Positions 14,777-27,800 of a stretch of 64,000 bases of DNA are shown piece by piece; the stretch's first letter is position 1; the number at the start of each line of letters is the position of its first letter. Origin of the DNA: Trogon surrucura (taxonomy: Eukaryota > Chordata > Aves > Trogoniformes > Trogonidae); contig CM036627.1 of NCBI GenBank assembly GCA_020746105.1, forward strand, positions 2,294,001-2,358,000, given 5' to 3'. The translations under genes and the position numbers were made by a program. The notes under the pieces were generated by a model. The model did no database searches and was not told the DNA's origin. It saw nothing but the letters and a program-made list of their open reading frames with translations.

Positions 14777-14880
14777 TCATAGAATCACAGAATGGCCCGG
14801 GCTGGAAGGGACCTTAGAGATCGTTTTAATCCAACCTCCCTGCCGTGCGCAGAGACGCCACCTCTCGACTGGGTCAGGCA
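14777..14880 (-). mobile_element. CR1-type 3' tail, in LIPC intron 1
   Basis: The + strand reads ATAGAATCACAGAATGGCCC, GGGCTGGAAGGGACCTTAGA and CCAACCTCCCTGCC, the reverse complement of a CR1 3' end. On its right it continues into a tRNA-like segment, so it may be the tail of a SINE and not a plain CR1 fragment. Confidence 0.85.
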
Positions 14881-14950
14881 ACACGTGAGAACCGAACGGG
14901 AATCGAACCCGCGACCTTTGGTGTAGTCCTACTATGTCCTCACTCCTGAC
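14881..14950 (-). repeat. tRNA-like segment with B box, possible SINE head
   Basis: On the - strand, GGTCGCGGGTTCGATTCCCG contains a perfect RNA polymerase III B box (GGTTCGATTCC) and a tRNA T arm, GCGGG-TTCGATT-CCCGT. Upstream, AGGACATAGTAGG resembles a degraded A box, but the A-B spacing is too short for an intact tRNA and no clean anticodon stem forms. GTGAGGAC and GTTCTCAC pair across the segment with one G-U. It leads directly into the CR1-like tail at 14777-14880, the architecture of CR1-mobilised tRNA SINEs known from passerine birds. Confidence 0.45.
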
Positions 14951-15949
14951 ACATCTTAGACAAATTCTGTCGTGTGAGGCAGGTGCTTTGTAGTTATAAT
15001 TTTATGCCAAATAAGACTTGAAATAGGAAGAAATATATTTAGAGTCTGGATCTCTCCCTAAAAAAGCATATGATATTTCACAGTTTCGAATTCTGGCCAG
15101 TGTCTAGACCTTTGTCTAATTTCCAGTAAAATTTTGATTTACAAGTCTTAAAGTGCTACTATTACATCTGCAAATTTCAGAAGAGACTCCCAAAATTCCA
15201 TAGTTATGAAAACCATATACCTTCTCTTCTTATGGGGTGATTCAATTCAAGTCAGTCGACATGCTTCTACAGTTAAACAGAAGATTTAGTTCAAATAATC
15301 TAAGTTTGATGCATACGGAATTATCATTATTATTACTATTTGCACGATCTCTTTCTACAGAAAAAAATATTTCTTCATATATACTACCTTTCTCATTACT
15401 CTTCATATGCTCCTTTCATCTTAATTTGAAGCTCATGTTGTCAGAAGCAGGACAAACATCATCTAAAGCAATAAACACTAATAATGAGAATAAGAATTAA
15501 ATGCTAACAGTGAGAAACAATAACTGAACTCTTGCACATCCCAATGTGCACTGCATTCAGATGGCTACTAGAGCTACTGCCAGGTACATAGGTGTGTCTT
15601 TTTTTAAAAAAAATCTCAATTGAAAAAAGGGTTTGTTTTGTTCATCTGGGAATCATACTTTTAGTTTTATTTTTTCAGTAAGAAAACAGAATTATCTCAG
15701 GTCAAATCTAAAAGTGTTTTGGTTTGTCTGCCAAAACTAACCTGAAAACATTTTAAAAGAAACTTGGCCATATTACAGTTAAGTGGTATTTGAAAACTCA
15801 GCCTACAGTCACAGTCTTTACTGTATCTCATAGAAACGTGGTAACACAAAGCAAGGAAAGGTGAGAGGGCTGGATCTCCCCTGGGGAGGTTGCCAGACTT
15901 ACTGGCAAGCCAAAAGCTCACCCGCTAGAGCCCCACTGCACTCTCCCAG

Positions 15950-16234
15950 TTGAAGTACCAAGAAACCGGTGATAGGACAAGGGGTAATGGGCTGAAACTG
16001 GAACATAAGAGGTTCCGCTTAAACTCGAGAAGAAACTTCTTCTCAGTGAGGGTGACGGAGCCCTGGAACAGGCTGCCCAGAGAGGTTGTGGAGTCTCCTT
16101 CTCTGGAGACATTCAAGACCTGCCTGGACACGTTCCCGTGTAGCATTATCGAGGCGTCCCTGCTCTGGCAGGGGGATTGGACTTGATGATCTTTTGAGGT
16201 CCCTTCCAACCCCTGACATTCTGCGATTCTGTGA
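15950..16234 (+). mobile_element. CR1 LINE 3' fragment in LIPC intron 1
   Basis: + strand CR1: the frame reads [40 protein letters not shown] and [11 protein letters not shown]. It continues into the non-coding 3' end CCCTTCCAACCCCTGACATT and terminates in the ATTCTGCGATTCTGTG octamer repeats at about 16234. The 5' limit is uncertain; CR1-like GAGGGCTGG near 15867 may extend it. Confidence 0.88.
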
Positions 16235-18616
16235 TCGGCTATTTATTAGGCTTGTTTTCTGTAGCACGTACAAACAATACGGAGAGTGACAAAGCGCCTC
16301 TGCATGAAAACAAGGCATAAAACAAAGAAAGGATGTGCACAAGGGAACAGGCACAAGCTGCTTTTCTGTTGTTTTTATTTTGTGCTAAAAATAGAACACA
16401 ATACTTAGCTTTGTGACTGCTCACCCAAGCCTTAACAAACCAGAGGTTAAGACTATCAACATCATTAAAACTCTTTGCGATTTTCAGGTTTTTATCTAGA
16501 TTCATGTTCTCCTAATATTATTTTCTTCAGAAACTGAGTCCTCTCCCAGAAAAAAAAAAAAATCCAAGAGAAATGCTCTTAAGTAGACATTGTAACAGAG
16601 AAATGATCAGACTTAGTCCTAAGCTATCACAGTTTAAAGAAAGAGACGTGGAAACTAAGAATTGTGACAAGCAAACTTTCACTAACTTTGAAGCTTTTTA
16701 AATTCCAGCTGTTGTAAAAGGCTGAACAACTTTCTACAAGAATGTGTCCTAGCTATGAAATATAACACTGCCTGGAGTTACTCTTTGTTACTACTAGCAA
16801 CAAATAAAAACCAGTGCCCATACAGTGCAGTTCAGTGAGTTTTCTTGCCAGAACTGCCATTCATTTAACCAAATTAATTATGCTGTTTGCATCATGTCTT
16901 ATCATTAGACTAAAACAAAACCTTGAATAAAGTTTGTAACAAGACTGACGCGGCAAAAATGGTCTGATCTAAACCCAGCATGCTTTCACATTAGGGGTTT
17001 TTGTACCATGCCTGATAAGATGCTACTACTGTAAAAATATACAAATATGGGATTTCCCAGCACTAAATATACTTGCAAGGTAAAGTGCTCGTCTGTAAAT
17101 GTAGAAGAAGCAGTTCTAAATTACCAAGATCTTTATCAAGACAAAAATGTCATAGAGCCTCAGGATACATTTACAGATAGAATACAGAAGTGAACATGCT
17201 ACGATTTTAGATGTTTTCTGAAAACATTTACAGACATAAAAGCTCTGATGTACAAAGAAATTGAATGTGCTGACTTATAAAATACAATAAAATATTCCTA
17301 GTATCCATGTTAAACAACTTTTATGCAAGAAAAATCTAAGTCCTATAATCAAATTAATGTGAGTTCTGCTCCAACATAGGTCATTTAAACTTCTCTTTAA
17401 GAATCCCAGTTACAGAGAAATTCCTGTCACCGGTGTGAGCTTGCACTTTGCAGTAGGAGATTTCTACCTGTTGCTGTACCCTCAAGGTCATCTTGGTGTT
17501 AGTGTTTAACATTTTGGTCTCCTCAACAGTAGCAAATACCTTCCGAATTTTGTCAGCCTTGTACCTTTCTTGCCTACTTCTTTATTGAAAATATTAAAAC
17601 AAGATTAGCCCAAGAACAGTCCCCAAGAAACTCCGTTAGTAAAGTCTCTCCACTCTGAAAGTTTCCTTTCCAATACACAGATCTGCAACCTCTCATTTCA
17701 TGACACCCTAACTTTTCTTCTACCAAGCACCATTTTTTCCTAGCTTAATGATAATTTATTATATGGATTATTTTTAGATATATAAAATAAACAGTCTGAA
17801 GTCCTATTAGAAACACCAGTCTTGCATGTTACAATGTACTTTTTGTAAGCTTCTGCTTTCCTTTCCTCAATTTTACAGTCATTTCTTTACATTCGTGTTT
17901 TTCCTTCCAAGTTCGTAGTGTTGGTAAGATCACAGTTCACCCTGCCCTCACTTTCTCAAATGCAGACACCATCTCGGGTAACAGACATTTCTGAAAAAAC
18001 TGTCCTATGTGGATCACGCTACTTTATCTAAAAACAAGACTACCAAAAATACTACAACGAGAACATGAACATTTCATCTTGCCTTTTTAAATAAAAAGAA
18101 CCATTTACGACACGGTCTAAGTTTTAAGCAGTCACTTAAGTCTCTAAGCAGAGTTATAACTCTGAATAAAATAGTTACTTTAGTGTAATGACGCTTGCTC
18201 AGCAATCACTAGCAAATGCACCTTAGTAAATGTGCCCCGCAGAGCTAATTGCCTGTGAATGTGCCTGTCTTTGCACGCGCCGATGTTGTAAAGCCACAAT
18301 ACCTGCACCAGGTTTTTAAAAGGCTTAGGCACCCTGTAAGTGCTCACAGCAAGAAGATCAATATTTCCTGTGTAATTGTTATTGTTCAAACAGACGGACT
18401 CAGAGGCACACCCAGACCTTCTCAAAATTTTTAAAACATCACTTTTCAGACCCAAAATATACAGCTTAGGTCCGTCTGGAGTAGGCAGCAATTTATACAC
18501 AGGCTATAGTTTTAATCTTACCAGTTTACTCTGTCGTATAAACTGTGTTTCACCAGTAACTTCTTCAGGTTTTAGATTCCATGCTGCTACGCTTTTTGTT
18601 ATGAATTTCATTTCAG

Positions 18617-18804
18617 AGGCACTGGGATCACAGAGCCAGCAGACTAGAACAAAGAAGGATCAGCAAAACCTGGAAACCAAATTTCGACTCTACACAGACA
18701 CAACTGGAGAAGGCTGTCAGATTTTTTTTAATCAGTTGGAGACTCTTGACAAATGCAGTTTCAATGCCTCTCTTCCTCTAGTGATGATAGTCCATGGCTG
18801 GTCG
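18617..18804 (+). CDS. LIPC: LIPC exon 2
   Basis: 188 nt, starting with two bases that complete a codon from exon 1 and ending in phase 0. It encodes the N-terminus of the mature enzyme, with Cys residues in EGCQIFF and DKCSFN, a potential N-glycosylation site in FNASLP (matching human FNSSLP), and the beta-strand VMIVHGWS before the active-site region. The acceptor is TTTCAG and the donor TCG|GTATGA. A second AG two bases downstream could also serve as acceptor and would make the exon begin with GCA. Confidence 0.94.
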
Positions 18805-21800
18805 GTATGAACTCACGTTTTATTTTTATTCAGACTACATCTGATTTGATATACTTCCCTTCTCATTATGCTAGTGCCAAAAGGAACTTCAGAAGAAAGG
18901 TTGTGATTAGAAAGGTGCTGGATTTCCCTGGTAGCAATCATCGTTAGAAATAATACAAAGTGAATATTCCCCACCGAGATTCTGAAGGAACAGTCTACAA
19001 GCAATTTTTCAGATGGGCATCCCATGCCAAGGATTAGATTCAGCCCTGGTTTAAAGCCAGCAGAGCCTGAACAAGCGGCTGAACTGACACGCTATGTCTC
19101 TGGAGGACTGAATACCAGTTTCATTTTTCTGATATGCTCACTGGCAGATATTTACAGACTTACTGAAAAGACGTGGACACAATTTCCCCACGTCTTTCTC
19201 ACAGATACACCCGTAAAGAGAACTTCTCTATAAGCCCCTTCAGATGAAAAATAAAGCCTTCACTGTCAATGAACTATCACTGAACTATTTCCAGTGAAAC
19301 TGTAAAGAAAATTAAAATCCACTAGGAAAAACTTTCTCAAAAGCATAGCAGTACTAAGAGTGACTCTTGATCAGCTTCTTAGCTGAAGAAGAAACAGAAG
19401 AAAAGGCAGAATAAGAAATAATGTCATTTTTAACAGATCCTTGGTGCTAATAGAACCAATGTCATCACGTAATCTGGACCTGAAGCTGCTGCCATTTAAG
19501 TTTATCATTCATATTAATTTAATTTGCAGGTGTGTTGGGCTTTTAGAGGAATATATATGGAAACCCAGTATGGAGAATCTCAAATTCTGTTCAAAGACCA
19601 GAAGAGATAAGGTTGTTCTATTAATTGTGGAAATATGTGCAACTAGATGTACCAGAATTACGATTTATTCTATCAGATTTAATTATTGTTCAAATTAGCA
19701 GTAGTCTTTAATCCTACTAAGAAAACTGGGATCAGGTATTTAAAAAAGAAGAATGACTCAAAAAAAAATGAAAAAAATTAACAAAAAGCAGATCTCAAAA
19801 TGGAACAGCTGTAGAAGGTAAAGGTCTGCTAGTCTGCAATCCTCCAGCTTTCCCCCTTTCCCAAGGCTTTTGGTTTAAATGTACGTGGACAGCTGCTCTT
19901 GAATGAAATCAGAATTTTTCTGGACACTTCTGTCTATTTAATCGGGAATACCAATTATCTCAGGATGAATGAAAATATTTAGAGACATCATTTCACCGAT
20001 AAGAGTTCATACTACAAGACAAATTATTATAAAGTTCGTATAGTCATTCCTAATTTTTTGTCTAAAAAACCCCAAAGATTCTCAGCACTGAAGCATGCTG
20101 CAGTCCCTAAAATCCAGTTAGCAGCATTTTGTTTATATTATGGGTTTTGTTTCCTGGAGTTTTTCACAAGAAATATTTGGCAGAGACTACTTTGCTCTAA
20201 TTTTTGTTTGTTGGTTTTTAATGAAACAGGTGGATGGGATATTAGAGCGCTGGATCTGGAAAATGGCAGCTGCTCTGAAGTCACAGCATAAACAAACCAA
20301 CGTGATCATTGCAGACTGGCTGACGTTCGCTCACCAGCACTACCCCATTGCTGTGCAGAACACGCGGTACATAGGACAGGAGATAGCAGACTTCCTGCAA
20401 TGGCTGGAGGTAAGAGCCCCCAGATCAACACAGGTTTCTCTGGAAAAGACCTATTTCCCTGTTCTTATGCTTCTACCACCTTTCTGAAATACTGCGCTGG
20501 TTAATGCTGTTCATTTTAATCACGTTTCTCTAACGCATTGCAAATGTTTCTTCCGCATAAGCTTTCATACGACTTTCCTAAAACCTTCATCGTGCAAGGA
20601 GAAAAAAAATGAGTGGTCTTGTTTATTAAAATATTTTAATATATCTTCAGAACTGAGATAATTTCATGCTACATTAGCTTTTCAGTCAGCACGTGTGCAG
20701 ACAGCTGAGAGTCTCACACTGGAAAGCAGGCACACATTACCAACTCCAAGCGGTTAGTTCAGTCACGTGGGTTTCACAGAATCACAGAATGTCTTGGGTT
20801 GGAAAGCACCTTAGAGATCATCTAATTCAACCTCTCTGCCATGGGCAGGGACGCCTCTCAACTAGATCAGGCTACTCAGGGCTCTGTCCAACCTGGCCTT
20901 GAACACCTCCAGGGAGGGGGCAGCCAGAACTTCTCTGGGCAATTTATTCCAGAGTCTTGCCACCCTCATACTAAAGAATTTCTCCCTAAGATCCAATATG
21001 AACCTATTCTCCTTCAATTTAAATTCATTTCCCCTTGCCCTATCACTGGACACTCTTGTAAAAAGTCCCTCTCCAGCCCTCCTGTAGGTTCCCTTCAGGA
21101 ACTGGCACTTACAAGGTCCACTCGGAGTCTTCTCTTCTCCAGGCTGAACAATCCCAGCTGCCTCAGCCTGTCCTCGTAGCAGAGGTGTTCTGGCTCCTAG
21201 ATCATCTTCATGGCCCTCCTGAGCTCGCTGCAACAGATCTATGTTCCTCTTAACGTGGGGACACCAGAACTGGACGCAGTATTCAAGGTGGGGTCTCACA
21301 AGAGCAGAGTAAAGGGGGAGAATCACCTCTCCTGCCCTGCTGGCCACACTCCTCTTGTTGCATCCCAGGATGGGGTTGGCCGCCTGGGTTGCATGAGCGC
21401 CCTGCCAGCTCACGCTGAGCTGCTCACCTATCAACATCCCCACGTCCTTCTCTTCAGGGTTACTCTCAACCCACTCTGCACCTGGGACTGGCCCGGCCCA
21501 GGTGCAGGACCTTGCACTTTGACTTGTTGAACCTCATGCAGTCTGCACTGGCCCATTTCTGAAGTCTGTGAAGGTCCCTCTGGATGGCATCCCTTCCCTC
21601 AAGTGAGGCCACCACACAGCTTGGTGTCATTGGCAAACTCGCTGAGGGTGCCCTCACTGGTGTCCATGTCGCTGACAAAGATGTGGAACAGCACCAGACC
21701 CAGAACAGTGACTCCACTTGTCACTGGTCTCCATGTGGACACTGAGCCATTGACCACAACTCTGAGTGTGACCCTCTAGCCAGTTTCTTATCCACCGAGT

Positions 21801-24800
21801 GTTTGTTATCTGTGTTTAACTTCTGCTTTAACGCAGAATTCAAGCATGGCATTGTGTCTGATTTTTGCCTCAGTTCCCCAAAGATAATTCTAAAATAATG
21901 GCTTAGGGATCCAGAATGTCAAAGGAGACCTTTTAAAGAGGACAGACACACCTCACAGGGGCAGTAACGAGTACAGAGCCACGCTAAGGCAGTGACTGCT
22001 TAGCCAAAGCCCTGCTACCTACGGAGCAGTGGCCATGGCTGGACTGGAAAGGCTTCAGAGAGGTCTGCAAGGGATCACTGGTCTCCAGTACTATTTAAGA
22101 AAAGGCAGAGGGCAAACAATAGAATGAAATCCCTTATACAAACCAGGGACCCTAAGCAACTCTCATTTCACCTCTCTCTAGTACTAATTTAAGCTACCTA
22201 ATCTGAAATTAAATTATACTTCTGTATGTCACAATAAATTATTAATATTTTAATTTAAATATCGCAAGACCTAAGGTGGAATGGATACACATCGCAGAAC
22301 TGAAAAAGTTGTAGCAAATACTGTTGAAAGGCTAAGCTGCTTTCAGAAGGAATGGCAAGGCTAGAAGCTGTCAGATACCATGGCAAGTTAGGGACAACAG
22401 GTACAAAAGAGAAGGCAGAAGAGCCAATTGCTATATTTCATTTTGACATTACAAGAAACTTCAGCTCTTGGTCAAATGTGGTTTAAGTTGCTGGAGTCTA
22501 AAGTCATATTTTGAAGCTGTTTAATTATTGAATGAATCAAACAGTGGACTTTGTTCAGTTCCCAGGAGGACACATCACACTGTCAACAATAAAGACAGTC
22601 TCTGATTTCCCCAGTGTCAAACAAACAAATTGAGGCCTGAGTAAATGACTCCATGCTCCAGCACTGTAGGTAGCTTCTCTTGGACCATGATACGTTCTAG
22701 GATTTAAATGTACCATAAATTTTCAGTGTTCAGTAGATCATGTTCAAGCAGTAAACTTCCCCTCTGTTGAGAAGCACCCCTCTTGAATTTAACAGCTGAA
22801 AACCCCTTCATTCCATCTCTCGTAAGGGTCTTTCCACTATGCTTACAGGCAGGTGAGTATTTGAAATATTTTCAATGGATGTAACAAGAACTGTGGTGCT
22901 GTGCAAAATCTGAATAAAGAATAAAGTAAATCTTTGTGGGTTTATTCCAAGAATTAATAGGGCATGATCTGTAACAATCTCAACAGCATCCACCTCAGTC
23001 ACACCTGCCAAGAAAATTGGTCAGATCTTGTGATTTCTAAGAGCTGCCTCTCTCAGCAGAAGGTTGCCAAGTTTTACCTCACCTTCACGAGACAAGTATC
23101 GAAACTGTAAAGCCACTTCACTGGGTCAGGCAATATTCACAAGGAAATTAAAACAGAAGCTGCCTTCCCTGCAAGAAGAATATGCCACAGCTTTGAACCT
23201 TGCAGCTCAGGTGAAATGCTGAAGATCTAGATAGTATTGATCTGGTAGAAAGACGGGCCTGAGGCCAATTCTGCTTCAATAGGTTTGTTCCAGATCAGAT
23301 ACCCAGTTTTGTGCAAATCAGTCCAAGAATTGTCATTGCCATATCACTTAGCACGTCTGATCAATGTTTTGATACTTTGGCTTCTAATCTGGTACGTGCT
23401 AGTATCTCAGGCAAAAAAAGCAAGGCTTTTTCTATAAAGGATCAGATCTATAAAGGACAGATCCACTTTACAGTCATAGGAAAGTCAGATGATGCTCATT
23501 TGCATCACTGGCAACAGTGACAAAACTCCTGCTATCCGTGTTGATGGTTTTCCTAAGTATAGCACATAAGTAGCAGTACCCAAATGTGTGGCATTTTCCT
23601 GCTGCACGAAAAGGAGGCAAAGAATAACATTCAGTCACTGAAGAAATTTAGTGCATGATCCGTGCACCTCAGTTGACCTCTATCGACAGGCAAAGTTGTG
23701 TTGTAATTCGTGGCATTCTTGGCTTGTAGTAACTATTTCATTGCTTACTTTTTCACATTTATTGCATCTAAATCAAGCTGTTGTTACCCTTCAGGAATCC
23801 ATTCAATTTTCCAGAAGCAATGTTCATCTAATAGGCTACAGCCTAGGAGCTCATGTTTCAGGCTTTGCTGGAAGTTTTATCAGTGGTACAAAGAAGATTG
23901 GAAGAATTACGGGTAAGACAGAACTTTAAGAAATGTCAACCGATTTAAGATACATTGATGTCTGACATATTAATATTTAGCTGTTGAAAAGCAGTATTTA
24001 CCAGAGTTTAGAAGTTTCATTCCATTGGTTTAGAAATTAGATTAGAAAATTTAATGAAAAGCCTTTTCAAAATGAAGTATCATAATATTTCTAACTTTTC
24101 CTACCTCAGTCCAAATTAAGTCACACAGAATATACAAGCATGGGGACTAGAAACCATAAACCAAAGATTCAGGTTGCTTGAATTTATCTTGTATCCATCA
24201 CCAGTAACACCTTGAGCTAAATGTTAGCCGCTAACCTTGGATATTTGATAATTATCTTGACCCACAGCATTTCAAATACACTGCTCATTGTTAGCAACTC
24301 ATATTAAAAAATTACATTAAGGAAATTGTCTAAGTGCTTGAGCTTTCAATTGTGGTGCATTGCTCATACAGTGAATTACAGCCAGTTCTTCTGTGGTAAA
24401 AATCATAATCCTGGATTACGTTTTATCGGAAGAATATCATTAGAGTATCCCTAATAGATGCTCCAAGTAAACAAAGTTAACCATAACTCTTGATTCTTTT
24501 GACTAGTGGCATTTTGAGCCTTTGTATCTGTATTGAGTGTAATGAAAATTTATGAGGTTATTGATACACTGTGTACAGTACCACATCCAATGCACAGTGA
24601 CATCCTAAAAAAAAATCAGAAGTGCATTTTAGACAAGGCCTGTATCAGCTACATTTAAGTTATCAGCGAAAATATTTTACTTTCATCTGATTTGTGAGGC
24701 AAACATGCATGATTGCAGTTTCAAGTCCCAATTCTGATCTTGGATTCACTACCACACACCATAGCCCCTAACACAGTCAGCTCATGACAGTGCCTGCGTG

Positions 24801-27800
24801 CCAAGAAGCTGATTTTACACAATGTGTCATGATACTACATCTGTGTATACACTGAAGGACTTTAGCTCATCAGTGCTGCTTGTTTAAACCATATCAGTAC
24901 ATCAAACCTCGCTAATGGATAAGTAAAATATATTAAAACACATTATTTAATTGTAACAGCTATATGTATTACTCAGCAAAAAAACATTCAGACTTGAAAC
25001 AATAAGCTCCAAAAATTCATAGTGATAAAATACTAAGTAGCCTGTGTTATCAGTCTGGTCCAGTTACATGTGAAGGATCTGGAATTTAGAAACTTCTGCT
25101 CAAAACCGAAGGGAGCTCTAAACTACACAGGCAGTCCTTATATTCTATAAGTCAGTTCCCAAACAAATGAACACCATAAAAAGATACCTAGCAAACTAAA
25201 AATCAGCAAGACTCCAGAAGTGGAATATTATTTTTCTGAATTATTTGCTTTGAAGGTTTTAAACAACACCTAGCAAACATAAGGCTCTTTTAAGCAATAC
25301 GTAAAGCTTTATAAAGTTTCAGGTCCCAAATGTGGGTTAAAAGTCAACCTCCCTGCGGGACTGGTGTCTTCCAAACGGCCTCTGAAATGCATGACCTCTA
25401 GAGTATGTAAGAACAAAATTAAGTAAACATCCCTCAAGTGACAAAGCAGCAGCGAGCACGGTTTGCCTACAACAAACACACCTATCTCTGGGCCTGTGTC
25501 CTTGTGCGTGTAGCAGCTCCTGTTTATTACAGCGCCTGTGTTTACCCTTTGGTGCAACCACGTACCTTCCACAGGACAAGTATTCCTAGCATTGCTTCTG
25601 TCAAAGACCTTGTAAAGTACCAGTGCTGTTCCTTTTTCAATATTTATCACAGATTTTTCTCAAAATAGTAAAAGTACAGCTCACCTGCACTGTGTCACAA
25701 CTAGGTTATTTGCACTTATTGCAGGCCTTGACCCTGCCGGTCCCTTGTTTGAAGGAATGTCGCCAACAGATCGTTTATCTCCAGACGACGCAAACTTTGT
25801 AGATGCAATTCATACCTTCACTAAGCAGCATATGGGTCTCAGCGTTGGCATCAAGCAGCCTGTGGCTCATTTCGACTTTTATCCCAACGGGGGCACCTTT
25901 CAGCCTGGCTGTCACTTCATACACGTGTATAACCACATTGCACAGTACGGAATCACTGGTAAGAACCAATGGCACAAGAGGGGAAGCAGCACTGCAGCTG
26001 CACTGACAGTATCTCTGGGAAGCTTTACGTATCTCTATGGTCTTACATCGTGTCTAATGGAAGTGTTATCTCCCTTTAGATGCCAGGTAATTTCTTTCCT
26101 AGAAATTGGTTATCTGATTTTTTTTATGTATTAAGTTCAAGTTCTTCTTACCAACTCCAGTTAGGAATTTAGCTGCCTAGCACTTCTGAAAAATTAGGCC
26201 ACAAGCACCCTGCTGTCAAGCACTTCTGAATAATTTCAAAGGTGTTTTAGTGGGAGAGGAAATGAGAAAACTTATTCTAATTAAGGTAGATTCATCTACT
26301 CTGCAATTAATTATTGCAAAGCAAATAAAACACAGGGCTGTACTACTCACCTCCTTAGCTGGCTTTTTCCCAACTTCCCGTGTCCTCCCGTTGTGCAGAT
26401 GATGCTCTCTCTAGGACCTGACTGCCAAGTGTTCCAGGCTAGGTTTTATATATAGAAGCTTATTTCCAATGTACCTAAACATAAATGTACAGAGAAACTG
26501 ATGCAACACACTGGCAAAAGGTACTGATGCACAGTGACAACCAGAACTGTTCAGGGAAAAACTCCAAGAGTACTGTTAACCTAGCATGCTGCACTGCAAA
26601 AACTATTTCTCAACTATCATCACAACGTCTAAAAGTAGGTCTTCTTCGCAGATAATTCATGACAAATATGAAATCAAACAGCAGCTAAAAGCTTATCGGT
26701 GAAGATGAACAAAAAACGGTCCATCTTAATATATTCCAATGACACAGAAGAAAACAATTTTTGTAATTTTATGACACATACAGATTTCTCGCAAAAGAAA
26801 TTTTTTTTTATTTTTAACATGTATTTTTTCAGCTGCAAGCAAAATTCAGTTCAACACAAGAGTTTGCTACTCTGATAAAAACAAAATAGGCCATCACCGC
26901 ATAACCATTCAAAAAGACAACAGTGTTCAACCACTCAGAATGAGACTGCTGTCTTTAACGTGGCACGCTCTGAAAAACTGCATAAGGCCTCATATATTGT
27001 ATTTCATACTGACCAGAACAGCCAGTGCAATGAAATCAAGTTCACATTTACAGCCTTAAGCAGTCAGGCTAGAGAAGTTTAAGTAGCACATTATTCAACT
27101 TTACTACCATGTGGGTTAAACTGTTCTTTGATGATCCTAAAGTAAAGTTGCTGCAATGTACAATTTCTAAGACCAAATCATGATGTTTTAGTAGTAAAGG
27201 GGGTAGGGGGAAACCAGTAACATATATTCACAGCTGGTTACTGTAATCCTCTGCAGCTGAAACAGTAAGAACGAGGACGTGCAAAATTTTGTCATTTGCA
27301 TTTTTTCCAGGCATCACTCAGGCTGTGAAATGTGCCCATGAGAGGTCAGTTCACTTGTTCATCGACTCCCTGCTTCACAACGACAAGCAAAGCATAGCAT
27401 ACGGGTGCAACGACATCAACACTTTCAACAAAGGAATGTGCCTCAGCTGTCGAAAGAACCGGTGCAACACACTGGGCTACAACATCAGGGAGGAAAGGCT
27501 CCCAAAAAGTAGACGACTCTTTCTGAAAACAAGAGCATACATGCCTTTCAAAGGTTTGTGAGAATACTTCTTTCAGTCTCCAGCTTGGTCACAAAGTGTG
27601 AAATTGAGCCTAAGCTTTGCTATCCTGTTTACTCATTTATTAAAGCATATAAAATTGATGGGAAAAATCAGTTTGCTTAGGCAACTGAGAATCCCAGTAG
27701 GCCGTCCTGATGCCCTTTCATTGAGATCTTGACGTAATACTTCTGTGGGAAAAAGGATGCAGCATGTTTGCCCCAGGCCGACTGAGGATCTGTGGCCTCA

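Larger units (their letters stand above)
1..18616 (+). other. LIPC: Probable LIPC intron 1 (3' part), no exon recognised
   Basis: This AT-rich stretch has no convincing coding exon on either strand; its open frames are short and unlike any family I know. The acceptor at its right end (TTTCATTTCAG) leads into LIPC exon 2. The human gene has a very large first intron, so exon 1 may lie left of base 1. Landmarks inside are a CpG-rich patch at about 720-1420, low-complexity A/C and CTTT tracts near 2.4-2.8 kb, a GATAATCA-type tandem repeat at 13.3 kb, a tRNA-like/CR1 composite at 14.8 kb and a CR1 fragment at 15.95-16.23 kb. Confidence 0.7.

Noticed and set aside
14881..14950. A functional nuclear tRNA gene
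   Set aside because: The T arm is good, but no full acceptor, D and anticodon arms can be folded within tRNA length.
20862..21717. Open frames of 193 and 83 codons on the - strand as a host gene
   Set aside because: The products are frameshifted pieces of CR1 reverse transcriptase, within a truncated LINE.
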